A DNA stretch of 64,000 nucleotides. Source: an uncultured Rivibacter sp. Its GTDB lineage: Bacteria; Pseudomonadota; Gammaproteobacteria; Burkholderiales; Burkholderiaceae. The stretch is from contig CAMLLU010000009.1 in NCBI GenBank assembly GCA_946480925.1, forward strand, positions 57,394 through 121,393. Direction: 5' to 3'. Position 1 is the stretch's first letter, and each line of letters begins with the position of its first letter. The translations under genes were made by a program, and so were the position numbers. The notes under the pieces were generated by a model. The model saw only the letters and a list, made by a program, of their open reading frames with translations, did no database searches and had not been told where the DNA came from. Shown here piece by piece: positions 1 to 8,408 of the stretch.

Positions 1-2465
1 ACCTTTGCCTTCGCGACGTTGTTCGGGCCGGTGATCGAGAAGATCTGCGGGTTGCCGCCCGAGCTGTTGTACGTGCGCGTGTAGATGGTGTTCATGATGA
101 TGTCCTTGACATCCTTGTGGAACACCGTCCCGGTCAACGACTGGCCCTCGCGCGGATACCACTCGAGCGCGAGGTCGTAGTTGTTGGCCATCGTCGGCTT
201 CAGCTTGGCGTTGCCCTTGTTTTCGCCGGTGTAGCTGACCGTGTTGTTGGTGGTGTCGACGTTCTGCTTCAGCACCACGTATTCGTTGAGTTTGTCGAAA
301 CCGGGCCGGTGCATCCCTTGCGACAGCGCCAGGCGGCCCTGCAGGTTCTTGCTCAGCTCCAGCCTCAGGTTCACCGAGGGCAGGACCTTCTTGAACGTGT
401 GCTCGACGTTCAGTGGCCGTGCCACCGCATCGAAGCGCGGCAGGTCCGGCGGCGTGTTCTCGCCGTACTGCGGATCGAAGATCTCGTAGCCGTGCGCCAC
501 CGCCTTGGTGCGCACGACGCGCACGCCGACGCTGCCTTCCAGCGGGAACTTCCAGTCGTCGAAGGCGAAGCGCAGCGTGCCGTAGATCGCCTGCGTCCAT
601 TCGCTCTGGGTGCTGGTCTTCTCGGGGTTGCCGTCGTAGACGAGCGGGTTGAGCGCGAAGTCCGCCAGCCTGCAGTTTTCGAGCGGCTGGCCGTCGGCCC
701 TCGCTTTGTCGAGGCACTGCTGATAGCGGAAGTCGCGGATCAGCTGGTGGTAGGCGTTCGGGTAGTCGCGCACCAGGGCCTGGGTCGGGAAGACGACGTT
801 CGGCAGCGTGCCGACCCTGCCGCGGTAGAAGTCGCCGTAGTTGAACAGTTCAGTCGGCGCGACGTAGCGCGGATCGCTCATGTAGCTGAAGTTGCCGCGC
901 TGCCAGTTCTGCGGGTCGTTCGTGCCGGGCACCTGGCCCGGCGTGACGTTCGACTTCACGCCCCAGGGTTCGGCGATCGACTTCCAGCTGTCGCCGCTGG
1001 CCTCGAAGCGCTCGGCCGTGCGGTAGGTCAGCCGCGTGCCGAAGCGGAAGTCACGCAGCACCGGGTCTTCGAAGCGAAGCTTGGCATCGGCCTTCCATGC
1101 ATACAGGTCCGCATCTGCCTTGCTCTTCGACGGCATGATGTGGTCCCAGAAGTAGTTCCCCGGGTTCGCGAGGAAATCCCTCGCGTTCTGGTCGAAGCCG
1201 ATGCGCACCGGCCCGGTGCCCGACGCATCGACCTGCATGCTCGGCACGAAGGTGGCCAGCGCGATCATCGTGCCGAAGCTCTTGAACTTCGAGTGCACCC
1301 ACTGCAGGTCGTTCTGGACGCTCCAGCGGTCGTCGATCTTCCACTTGAAGTTCCACGCCAGCTCGTGCGTCTGCGAGGTGCGGTCGGAGTAGCCGCTGTT
1401 CGCGTTGAACGGGATGCCGCCCGCGAGGAACTGGTTCGCGCCCTTGCTGCCCGGCATCGTCAAGCGGCCCGACTGGAACACGCCCCGCTCGTCGTAGACG
1501 CCGTCGGCGATCTGCATGGTGTACGGCGAGGCGCCGTAGTTGCCGCTCATGTCGAGGAAGGTCGCCGTTTCGGTTTCCACCTGGTGCGAGGCCGAACCGA
1601 AGTACGTCAGCGCCGACTCCATGTCGTTGTTCTTCCACTGGAACGCGCCGTACAGGCCTGAGCGCTCGGTGTCGCCGGTGTTGGTCCGCCATGCGGCGCC
1701 CGCCGGCACCCAGGCCGTCTGGCCGGGGATCAAGTCCTTGCGCGGGTAGTAGGCGCCCAGCTGCAGCGTCTCGTTCTGGTACGACGAGCGGTTGTGGGCC
1801 ACGTCGAACAGCACGCCCCAGCGGCCGTTCTGGTCTTCCCACTGCGTCGTGTACATCGCGGAGATTCCGGGCGAGGACTTGCCCGAGACCTCCGTGTAGT
1901 TGTTCTGGAGAGTGACGAACGACTTCGTGCCCTTGAAATCGAACGGCAGGTGCGTGCGCAGGTTCACCAGGCCGCTGATGGCACCCTCGATGAGCTCCGA
2001 CGATGGGTTCTTGTAGACGTCCACGCCGGACATCAGTTCGGGCGGGACGTCGCCCCAGCTCAGCTCGCGTCCGGGCCAGCCCGCGGAGAAGGTCTCGCGC
2101 CCGTTCAGCGTCGAAGAGCCCCAGCTCAGGCCGCGCACGCTGATGCCCGAGCCCTCGACCGAGAAGTGCTCAGGGTCCCCGCGCGAGCGGTTGCGGTCCA
2201 TCGTGACGCCGACGACGCGCTGCAGCACTTCGGTGATCGACTTGTCAGGCAGCTTGCCCGCCTCTTCGGCGACGACCGAGTCGACGATCTCCTCGGCGTT
2301 CTGCTTGAGTTTCTGGGCCGATTGCAGCGCCGCACGCTGGCCGGTCACGGTCACCGTGCCCAGGGACGCGGGCTCGGTAGTGCTCTGTGCATGAACCGCC
2401 CCTGCGCCGAGCAGGAGCGCCTGGGCTACGGCACCTGAGATGGCCGTCCGCTTGAACTGTCTCAT
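1..2465 (-). CDS. TonB-dependent receptor, 3' end cut by window edge
   Basis: This is an outer-membrane active transporter, most likely importing oligosaccharides released by the neighbouring glycosidases. The start at 2465 gives a Sec signal peptide (MRQFKRTAISGAVAQALLL, cleavage after VHA), a TonB-box-like TVTVTGQR near residues 37-44, then a plug domain (SITEVLQRVVGV, DVYKNPSSELIEGAI) and a barrel rich in aromatic and Asn/Asp strands. 821 codons are open up to the window edge. The last visible stretch (GPNNVAKAK) is typical of the late barrel in the large Xanthomonas/Caulobacter-type receptors, so probably 100-200 residues are missing; that figure is an estimate. It follows the lipoprotein gene at 2660-4258 on the same strand and probably shares its promoter and operator. 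The substrate is inferred from context only. Confidence 0.9.
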   Translation of the reverse strand, partial: MRQFKRTAISGAVAQALLLGAGAVHAQSTTEPASLGTVTVTGQRAALQSAQKLKQNAEEIVDSVVAEEAGKLPDKSITEVLQRVVGVTMDRNRSRGDPEHFSVEGSGISVRGLSWGSSTLNGRETFSAGWPGRELSWGDVPPELMSGVDVYKNPSSELIEGAISGLVNLRTHLPFDFKGTKSFVTLQNNYTEVSGKSSPGISAMYTTQWEDQNGRWGVLFDVAHNRSSYQNETLQLGAYYPRKDLIPGQTAWVPAGAAWRTNTGDTERSGLYGAFQWKNNDMESALTYFGSASHQVETETATFLDMSGNYGASPYTMQIADGVYDERGVFQSGRLTMPGSKGANQFLAGGIPFNANSGYSDRTSQTHELAWNFKWKIDDRWSVQNDLQWVHSKFKSFGTMIALATFVPSMQVDASGTGPVRIGFDQNARDFLANPGNYFWDHIMPSKSKADADLYAWKADAKLRFEDPVLRDFRFGTRLTYRTAERFEASGDSWKSIAEPWGVKSNVTPGQVPGTNDPQNWQRGNFSYMSDPRYVAPTELFNYGDFYRGRVGTLPNVVFPTQALVRDYPNAYHQLIRDFRYQQCLDKARADGQPLENCRLADFALNPLVYDGNPEKTSTQSEWTQAIYGTLRFAFDDWKFPLEGSVGVRVVRTKAVAHGYEIFDPQYGENTPPDLPRFDAVARPLNVEHTFKKVLPSVNLRLELSKNLQGRLALSQGMHRPGFDKLNEYVVLKQNVDTTNNTVSYTGENKGNAKLKPTMANNYDLALEWYPREGQSLTGTVFHKDVKDIIMNTIYTRTYNSSGGNPQIFSITGPNNVAKAK

Positions 2466-2659
2466 CAGCTTGTCTCTCTCATTGGTTGTAGTAGGTCCGC
2501 GGGGTGTTCGATCGAGACCCCTCGGGCAAGGTCGCGAAGCGGGGAGCGGGGGCTCAGCCTTGTTGCGTCCGGTGCGGGTGACCGGGGGGTCTCGCACCGG
2601 GCTGCAGCCCGGCGGGGCTGCAGCCGCTCACAGAGGGCTCGCGCCTTCGGCGCTCACGC
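2466..2659 (-). other. Intercistronic gap with strong hairpins
   Basis: This 194-base gap between the lipoprotein stop and the TonB receptor start has no ORF. Read on the minus strand it contains a GCGC-CGAAG-GCGC type hairpin near 2640-2652 and two GGGCTGCAGCCC-like palindromes near 2600-2632. No T-run follows, so this looks like an mRNA-stabilising or processing structure, or a partial attenuator, between two co-transcribed genes and not like a full terminator. Confidence 0.45.
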
Positions 2660-4258
2660 TCACTGCACGGTGATCGGTCCCCAGACGGTGATGTTGGTGC
2701 TGAGCGTGTAGGCCGGGTCGTTCGGGCCGGGCACCGAACCGTCGGCATTCGGCGTCGGGTTGGTGAGGTTCAGCTTGCCCGGTGCGAACTCGATGGCCCG
2801 GATCCCATGCGCGCGGATCTCGGCGAGTGCGGCCGCCTTCGATTCGGGCGTGATGCCCCAGTCGAACATCCAGCCCTCGGTCTGCGGCAGGTCGGCGATC
2901 TCGCACTTGTTCGTCACCGCGAACTCGTTGAGAGGCAGCAGATAGGAGGCGGGGTCCGCGGAGGTGGGATGCAGGTGCGCCGAGACGGTCACGTAGCAGT
3001 CGGAGCCATTGGCCGTCTTCTGGAAGTGGTTGGTCCGGATGCGCACGAAGACGTCACCTCCCCCTGCAGCAAGGAGCTCAGGGTTCACACCGAGAGTGAC
3101 GAACAGCGATTCCTCGGTCTTCACGTCGAACGGCAGCAGCTCGTAGCCGGTGCTGCCGTCGGCATTCGTGATCCTTCTGCGCGGTGCGCCGATGTCCCCG
3201 CCGTAGTAGGACCACCAGTCCGTGGTCGATCCCGTCCAGCCGGTGTTGGACGCTGGCTTGATGTCGAAGCCGAACGACGCAGTGACGCTGCTCACCGCCA
3301 GATTGCAGTAAGACGGCGTCACGGCACCACACCAGCTTGCGATCGGAACACCGGCACTGAGGTTGATCTCACCGAACTCCGCCGTGCGCCCCAGCGACTG
3401 GTTGAAGCCGGTCGAGAAGAAACGCGGGTCCACGTTCACCACGAAATTCTCGGACGCGCCGCCGGCGCTGGACATGGCGACGGCACAGCTGCCCTTGGCG
3501 AGCAGCCGCAGTTCTTGCCCCGCGACTTCGCACACCGTCGGGGTGCTGCTCGTGTAGCTCAGCGCAGCCCCACCGCTGTCCGTCGCACCGAGTGCGACCG
3601 TCTGGGTCTTGCCTCCCGTCTGGACAACGCTGGGCGGCACTGGAGCGACCAGAAGGAGCGCCGTGGTACTCAGCGCGGCGTGGGTGGAGTCGGTCGGCGC
3701 GCTCACGGCGAGCTGGCAGAGCCCGACGCCGCTACCCGGGAACGACAAGGTGTTGCCGCTGACCGTGCAGATCGACTCCGTCGTGGACGTGTAGGTCGCC
3801 GGAAGCCCCGCGTCGGTGGTCGCCGACAGCGTGAGGGTCTGGCTGCTCGCACGCACGACCACTCCGAGCGGCAGGACCGGCGCCTGCGCGAGCTTGAGCA
3901 CGTTGAAGAGTTGGCTCGTGTCGTCGGCGGCGGCCCATTTCACGCCATCGGAGCCGACGCCGCCCGGCTGACTGGCCACCACCAGGCACTCACCCGCGCC
4001 GACCAGCGTGAGCTGGTCACCGGACACCGTGCACGTCGAAGGCGTTCCCGAGCGGAACGCCACGGGCAACCCGGACGAGGCCGTCGCCTCCAGCTTGACG
4101 CTGCTCTGCAGCGTCGAACCGCCTGGGTACTTGAATTCGATGACCTGCAGCCGTCCTTCCGAGCCGCTGTCTCCACCGCCACCGCAAGCGGCCAGGAGAG
4201 TGCTGCAGGCCCATGCGGCCATCATCGATGCTCGACGTGTGGGGGTGAGTCGTCTCAT
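2660..4258 (-). CDS. Ig-repeat lipoprotein paired with the TonB receptor
   Basis: This is a 532-residue lipoprotein of unknown function. The start at 4258 follows AGGAG at proper spacing and gives a short signal peptide ending in the lipobox LLAAC (Cys about 25), then a Gly/Asp tether. Residues about 35-290 hold three similar beta-rich modules with the recurring pattern SGLP-x-F-x-S-x-TP-x-xCTVSG, a bacterial Ig-like repeat common in betaproteobacterial surface proteins. The last 240 residues form a different domain (WCGAVTPSYCNLAVS, WWSYYGGDIGAPRRR, NITVWGPITVQ) that I do not recognise. It is the first gene after an operator-bearing promoter and lies directly upstream of the TonB receptor, the position of a glycan-binding surface lipoprotein in Bacteroidota loci. 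A binding role is inference. Confidence 0.8.
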   Translation of the reverse strand: MRRLTPTRRASMMAAWACSTLLAACGGGGDSGSEGRLQVIEFKYPGGSTLQSSVKLEATASSGLPVAFRSGTPSTCTVSGDQLTLVGAGECLVVASQPGGVGSDGVKWAAADDTSQLFNVLKLAQAPVLPLGVVVRASSQTLTLSATTDAGLPATYTSTTESICTVSGNTLSFPGSGVGLCQLAVSAPTDSTHAALSTTALLLVAPVPPSVVQTGGKTQTVALGATDSGGAALSYTSSTPTVCEVAGQELRLLAKGSCAVAMSSAGGASENFVVNVDPRFFSTGFNQSLGRTAEFGEINLSAGVPIASWCGAVTPSYCNLAVSSVTASFGFDIKPASNTGWTGSTTDWWSYYGGDIGAPRRRITNADGSTGYELLPFDVKTEESLFVTLGVNPELLAAGGGDVFVRIRTNHFQKTANGSDCYVTVSAHLHPTSADPASYLLPLNEFAVTNKCEIADLPQTEGWMFDWGITPESKAAALAEIRAHGIRAIEFAPGKLNLTNPTPNADGSVPGPNDPAYTLSTNITVWGPITVQ

Positions 4259-4354
4259 GTTGTCTCCTCTTATGTGGAGGCGGCTCGGTGATGACCGCCT
4301 GGGATTCATCCGGTTGAGCCTCGGCTCGACGACCGAATGGATCTGGAGGCATTG

Positions 4355-4392
4355 TTAATTTGATCGACGAACTAAATAACGGGTGAAACACC
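4355..4392 (-). promoter_or_regulatory. XylR-type operator (site A) with companion element
   Basis: Positions 4355-4379 form a 25-bp imperfect palindrome with arms TTAATTTG and CGAACTAAATAA; nine of twelve opposing pairs match. It resembles sites 42569-42593 and 42654-42678 next to the xylR gene and the Firmicute xyl operator type TTAGTTTG...CAAACTAA. Two bases away at 4382-4392 is GGTGAAACACC, also found in nearly the same form and distance at the two other sites. It lies 97 bases upstream of the lipoprotein start at 4258 on the minus strand, so it probably controls the lipoprotein-TonB receptor pair. Binding by the ROK repressor is inferred. Confidence 0.7.
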
Positions 4393-4609
4393 TAGAAGAG
4401 GCCCTTCAACTTGTCTCCAAGTTCACGAGACGCACGCGCACGCGCCTGCGAAGGGCGCGTGCTGCGCAGCAGCACGGATAGCGCTGTCGCGGCTTGACAG
4501 CCAACCGCGATGGCGGTTGGCGTGTTGGCGTGGAGAGAGGCATCAGCCCCGCGAGTGAACTCACGTGCGGCGGCGCGCGCCGCTCACACGCCTCACCGAG
4601 GTTCGAGGA
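4393..4609. other. Gap downstream of GH95 with hairpins
   Basis: No gene was found here. Positions 4500-4521 form a 9-bp perfect stem (GCCAACCGC, loop GATG, GCGGTTGGC) about 90 bases past the GH95 stop, and GTGCTG/CAGCAC pairs near 4458-4474. No T-run follows on the minus strand, so termination is uncertain. The rest is unremarkable GC-rich sequence that probably contains the upstream promoter part for the lipoprotein gene. Confidence 0.4.
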
Positions 4610-7063
4610 TCAAGCCGCTTGCGGCTGGGGCAGTTCGATGCGGGCGCTACCTGCGGCGTCGAGCGTCAGCGGGAACAACCGCCTGGCGTAGCGCAGCTTC
4701 ACGCTCTGCCCGGGGTGCCCTCGCAATCGCAGCCGCGTCGGGCGGCCAGTGGCCCATGCGATGTCGAGCTCGATACCACCGCGCACGCGCATGCCGCGCA
4801 CTTCGCCGCGTGGCCAGGCCGCAGGCAGGGCCGGCAGCACGTGGACCTCACCGCCCCACGACTGCACGATCATCTCGAGGATGCCGGCGGCACCGCCGAA
4901 GTTGCCGTCGATCTGGAAGGGCGGGTGTGCATCGAACATGTTCGGGTAGGTGCGCCGTGGCCCCAGCAGCCCCTGCAGGATCTTGTAGGCGCGCTCACCG
5001 TCGCCCAGCCGCGCCCATAGCGCCAGGCGCCACGCCGTGGCCCAGCCGGTGCTCTCGTCGCCGCGTGCATCGAGGGTGACGCGCGCGGCCCGCGCGAGCT
5101 CGGGTGTGTCGCGCACGTTGATCTGGCCGCTCGGGTACACGGCGTACAGGTGCGAAACGTGGCGGTGCTGTTGCTCGGGTGCGGCGGCGTCCCAGTCCTC
5201 CAGCCACTCCTGCAGCTGCCCTTGTGCACCGACGCGATCAGCCGGCAGGCGCGCGCGCGCCTTGCGCAGCGCCTCGGTGAACGCGGGGTCGCTTTGCTTC
5301 AGCAGTGCCTGCGCCTGGAGCGTGGCATCGAACAGGTCGCGCAGGATCTGGCTGTCCATCGCCGGCCCGGCACAGACGGCGACCTTGGGGTGATGTTCGT
5401 TCTCGGGCGAAAGCGATGGCGAGGTGACGAGGCCGCGCCCCTTCGGGTCTTCGACCAGCGTGTCGAGGAAGAACTGCGACGCACCCACGAACAGCGGCAC
5501 CAGGCGGCGCAGCAACGCGGGGCTGGGGTGGTACTGGTAGTGGTCCCAGAGCGTGGTGCACAGCCACGCCCCGCCCGTGGGCCACATGCCCCACAGCGGC
5601 CCGTCGATGGGCGCGGTGGCTCGCCACAGGTCGGTGTTGTGGTGTGTCACCCAGCCGCGTGCGCCGTAGCTGTCGCGCGCGGTGCGTGCACCGGTGACGG
5701 CCAGGTCCTCCACCATCTCGAGCAGCGGCTCCACGCACTCGCCCAGGTTCGCCGGCCCGGCAGGCCAGTAGTTCATCTCGGTGTTGATGTTGATCGTGTA
5801 CTTGCCTTCCCAGGGCGGGTGCAGCACGTCGTTCCACAGGCCCTGCAGGTTGGCCGGCTGGCTGCCCGGCCGCGAGCACGACAGCAGCAGGTAGCGCGCG
5901 TACTGCACGTACAGCGCTGCGAGCGCGGCGTCGGCCTCGCGCGGCACCCCCGCGATGCGGGCGTGCGTGGGGCGCGCATCGGCGTCGTGGCCGCCCAGGT
6001 CGATGTGCAGCCGGCGGAACAGCGCGCGGTGGGCCTGCACGTGGCTGGCACGCAGCTCGGCGAATGGCTTGCGCGCCGCCGCCGCAGTGCGCTGGCGCAC
6101 CGCGGCCACCGGGTCGCCGCTGGTGTCGCGGTAGTTCACGTAGCTGGTCTCGCCGGCAACGACGAGCGTCAGCTTGCGCGCGCCGCGCACGCGCAGCCGC
6201 TCGCCGCTGGCCTCGATGCGGCCATCGCCCACTGCCTGCACGCGCAGGGCATGGCGCAGCGCCGCGGGGATGCCGAAGGCCTGGACGTTGCTGCCCTCGA
6301 TCAGCAATGCGTCGCTCCCGTCGGCGCGGATCGCCAGCGTGCCCGGCCGCTTCTCGGCGTTGAGCGACTCGCGGTGGCTCCACGGCGCGCCGACGTAGAC
6401 GACGCCGTGCGCGTCGTACTTCGTGTCGCCGAATCCACCGTAGGGCTGGTACTCGGCGTGTCGGTAGCCGAGGTCGAGGTCGATCGTGCCTTCGCCTTCG
6501 ATCTCGAGCCGGATCACCGTCACCTGGTCGGGCACGCTGGAGAACACCTCGCGCTTGTGGCGGCCGCCGCCGTCCACGAAGGTCGTGACGGCGACGGCGC
6601 TGTCGAGGTCGAGGCTGCGGCGGTAGCGCGCCGCGGCGGCAACACCGTGAAAGTCGAGCAGCAGGTCGCCTGCGCTGCTGAAGGGCATCTGCTTGTTCGG
6701 CTTGCCCATCAGCGCCTCGGCAACGAGGTCGTTGGCCTCTTTCCAGCGCTCCTGGTCGATGAGTTCGCGCACCTTGGGCAGGGCCTCGCGGAACTTCGGG
6801 TTGTCCTGGACGTACGGGCCGCCGCCGTACAGCGTGTCGATGTTGAACTGCAGGCGCTCCTGCGCGGGGCGGCCGAACACCATGGCGCCCAGGCGGCCGT
6901 TGCCCACCGGCAGCGCCTCCACCCACGGCCCGGCGGGCTGGTCGTACCACAACGACAGGTCCTTGCGGCCTTCGCGCTCGGTGGCCAGCACCTTGGCTTG
7001 CGCCAGGCCGGGGAAGGCAAAGGCGAGCCCTGCCGATGCGATGAAGTGGCGCCTGCTGTGCAT
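4610..7063 (-). CDS. GH95 alpha-L-fucosidase / alpha-L-galactosidase
   Basis: This is an inverting exo-enzyme predicted to remove terminal alpha-1,2-L-fucose (or L-galactose) from xyloglucan galactosyl side chains in the periplasm. The 817-residue length is normal for GH95. The start at 7063 is chosen because it gives a twin-arginine signal (MHSRRHFIASAGLAF, cleavage after AQA). Family blocks are clear: N-terminal LPVGNGRLGAMVFG, NLQGLWNDVLHPPWEGKY, TININTEMNYWPA with the water-activating Asn pair at about 425 and 427, and PPFQIDGNFGG with the catalytic acid Asp near 719. The upstream gene is the SGNH esterase, 26 bases away. GH95 enzymes with fucosylated xyloglucan activity are known in Cellvibrio and Xanthomonas loci. 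Confidence 0.93.
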   Translation of the reverse strand: MHSRRHFIASAGLAFAFPGLAQAKVLATEREGRKDLSLWYDQPAGPWVEALPVGNGRLGAMVFGRPAQERLQFNIDTLYGGGPYVQDNPKFREALPKVRELIDQERWKEANDLVAEALMGKPNKQMPFSSAGDLLLDFHGVAAAARYRRSLDLDSAVAVTTFVDGGGRHKREVFSSVPDQVTVIRLEIEGEGTIDLDLGYRHAEYQPYGGFGDTKYDAHGVVYVGAPWSHRESLNAEKRPGTLAIRADGSDALLIEGSNVQAFGIPAALRHALRVQAVGDGRIEASGERLRVRGARKLTLVVAGETSYVNYRDTSGDPVAAVRQRTAAAARKPFAELRASHVQAHRALFRRLHIDLGGHDADARPTHARIAGVPREADAALAALYVQYARYLLLSCSRPGSQPANLQGLWNDVLHPPWEGKYTININTEMNYWPAGPANLGECVEPLLEMVEDLAVTGARTARDSYGARGWVTHHNTDLWRATAPIDGPLWGMWPTGGAWLCTTLWDHYQYHPSPALLRRLVPLFVGASQFFLDTLVEDPKGRGLVTSPSLSPENEHHPKVAVCAGPAMDSQILRDLFDATLQAQALLKQSDPAFTEALRKARARLPADRVGAQGQLQEWLEDWDAAAPEQQHRHVSHLYAVYPSGQINVRDTPELARAARVTLDARGDESTGWATAWRLALWARLGDGERAYKILQGLLGPRRTYPNMFDAHPPFQIDGNFGGAAGILEMIVQSWGGEVHVLPALPAAWPRGEVRGMRVRGGIELDIAWATGRPTRLRLRGHPGQSVKLRYARRLFPLTLDAAGSARIELPQPQAA

Positions 7064-7089
7064 GTTGGTTCTCCGGATCGTTCTTGTGC

Positions 7090-8379
7090 TCACGGGCGCT
7101 CGGCCAGCAGCTTCTGCAGGGTGGGGGCCATCGCACGCTGCCAGGTCGCGTAGCCCTTTTCGCTGAGGTGCAGCAGGTCGGGCATGACGTCCTTGCTCAG
7201 CGAACCGTCGGGCTCGAGCAGCGCGGCGTTGATGTCCAGGTAGTGCACGGTGCGGCCGTCGGCATGGCCGGCGATGATCTTGTTCACGCGATCGTTGACG
7301 CCGCGCAGGTAGTCGTCGGGCTTCTCGCCTCGCGGGAAGATGGCCAGCAGCAGCACCTTGGTCTTCGGCAGTCGCTGGCGGAGCTCGTCGAGCAGGTGCT
7401 TCACTCCGGCGGCGGTGCTCTCGGGGGGGCGCATGCCGGAGTTGTTGGTGCCGATCATCAGCACCACCACTTTGGGCGCAAGGCCGTCGACCTCGCCTTG
7501 CTGCAGGCGCCACAGCACGTTCTCGGTGCGGTCGCCGCCGAAACCCAGCGCCAGCGCATGTTGCGGCGCGAAGTGGCGCTGCCACACGGCGCGGCCTTCG
7601 TTCTCCCAGCCCTGGGTGATCGAATCGCCGATGAACACCACTTCGGGCGGCGTGCCGGCGGCGATGAGCCGGTTCTTCTCCTGCAGCTTCTGCTGGTGCA
7701 GCGGCATCCACCAGTCGATCGAGAACGACTCCGTCTGCGGGACCGGCGTGAACGACTCGGTGCGGTGGTCGGGGCATGGCAGGCCGGCCTTGGCCTCGCG
7801 CGTGATGCGCACGTTGGCCACGCTGACGCGGCCGCTGCCGGCACCTTCCAGCGCGAACGGCAGCCTCACCTTGGAGAAATCGGCACCCTCGCGCACGAAG
7901 CAGCTCATCGCCAGTGCAACGCGCTGCCGGCCCTTGCCGGCCCAGGCGCGTGCCGGTTCGATGAGGTTGACCGAGCGTTCGCACCATTCGCCGCAGCCCA
8001 CGATCGCGCGCACGCCGCCCTTGGCCAACTCGGCGACGTCGACGTCGAATTCCAGTGTGCCGCCCTGGTAGGGCCGCAGGTCGAGCGGTTCGCGGCTCTC
8101 GAAGCGCAGCTGGGTCGCCCACTGGTCCTTCCAGTCCAGGCGCACCGCCTCGCGTTGGCTGCCGTTGCCGCGTGCGCTGGCACCGACGGGGTTCGGTCCC
8201 GGCGCGACGACGCTGTCGCCCGTCAGCTCGGCCTGGTGGCCCCAGGACCCGACGACGGTGCGCCATGCCGCTGCAGGCGCGGGAAGGATCACGAGGTCCG
8301 GAACTGCCTGCGCCTGCGCGCTCGACATGCCGGCGGCCAGCGTGAGGCCGAGAAGGAGTGTGCGTGGGATCGTCTTCAT
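7090..8379 (-). CDS. SGNH/GDSL-family acetylesterase, copy 1
   Basis: This secreted esterase probably removes acetyl groups from hemicellulose galactosyl or glucosyl residues. The start is the ATG at 8379, giving a Sec signal (MKTIPRTLLLGLTLAAG, cleavage after AQA). Residues about 25-230 are a beta-sandwich-like N-terminal domain with paired Cys (CGEWCERS). The catalytic domain follows with block [13 protein letters not shown] (Ser about 253), block III GTNN, and block V DLLHLSEKG near 400 carrying the Asp/His pair. It is a close paralogue of the gene at 35249-36583; both begin their mature part with the same LPAPAxAWRTVVG motif. It sits between GH2 and GH95. The acetyl target is inferred from the neighbourhood. 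Confidence 0.88.
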   Translation of the reverse strand: MKTIPRTLLLGLTLAAGMSSAQAQAVPDLVILPAPAAAWRTVVGSWGHQAELTGDSVVAPGPNPVGASARGNGSQREAVRLDWKDQWATQLRFESREPLDLRPYQGGTLEFDVDVAELAKGGVRAIVGCGEWCERSVNLIEPARAWAGKGRQRVALAMSCFVREGADFSKVRLPFALEGAGSGRVSVANVRITREAKAGLPCPDHRTESFTPVPQTESFSIDWWMPLHQQKLQEKNRLIAAGTPPEVVFIGDSITQGWENEGRAVWQRHFAPQHALALGFGGDRTENVLWRLQQGEVDGLAPKVVVLMIGTNNSGMRPPESTAAGVKHLLDELRQRLPKTKVLLLAIFPRGEKPDDYLRGVNDRVNKIIAGHADGRTVHYLDINAALLEPDGSLSKDVMPDLLHLSEKGYATWQRAMAPTLQKLLAERP

Positions 8380-8408
8380 GAAACGGTGCTGGTGCAAGGC
8401 TCGAGGTG

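Noticed and set aside
117..1661. 514-codon plus-strand frame opposite the first TonB receptor
   Set aside because: The minus strand reads as a continuous TonB receptor from 2465 to the window edge; the plus frame shows no family motif.
7064..8266. Extension of the GH95 frame upstream of 7063, giving a 1218-residue protein
   Set aside because: The added part overlaps the SGNH esterase gene and is Arg/Pro-rich noise; the Tat signal begins at 7063.
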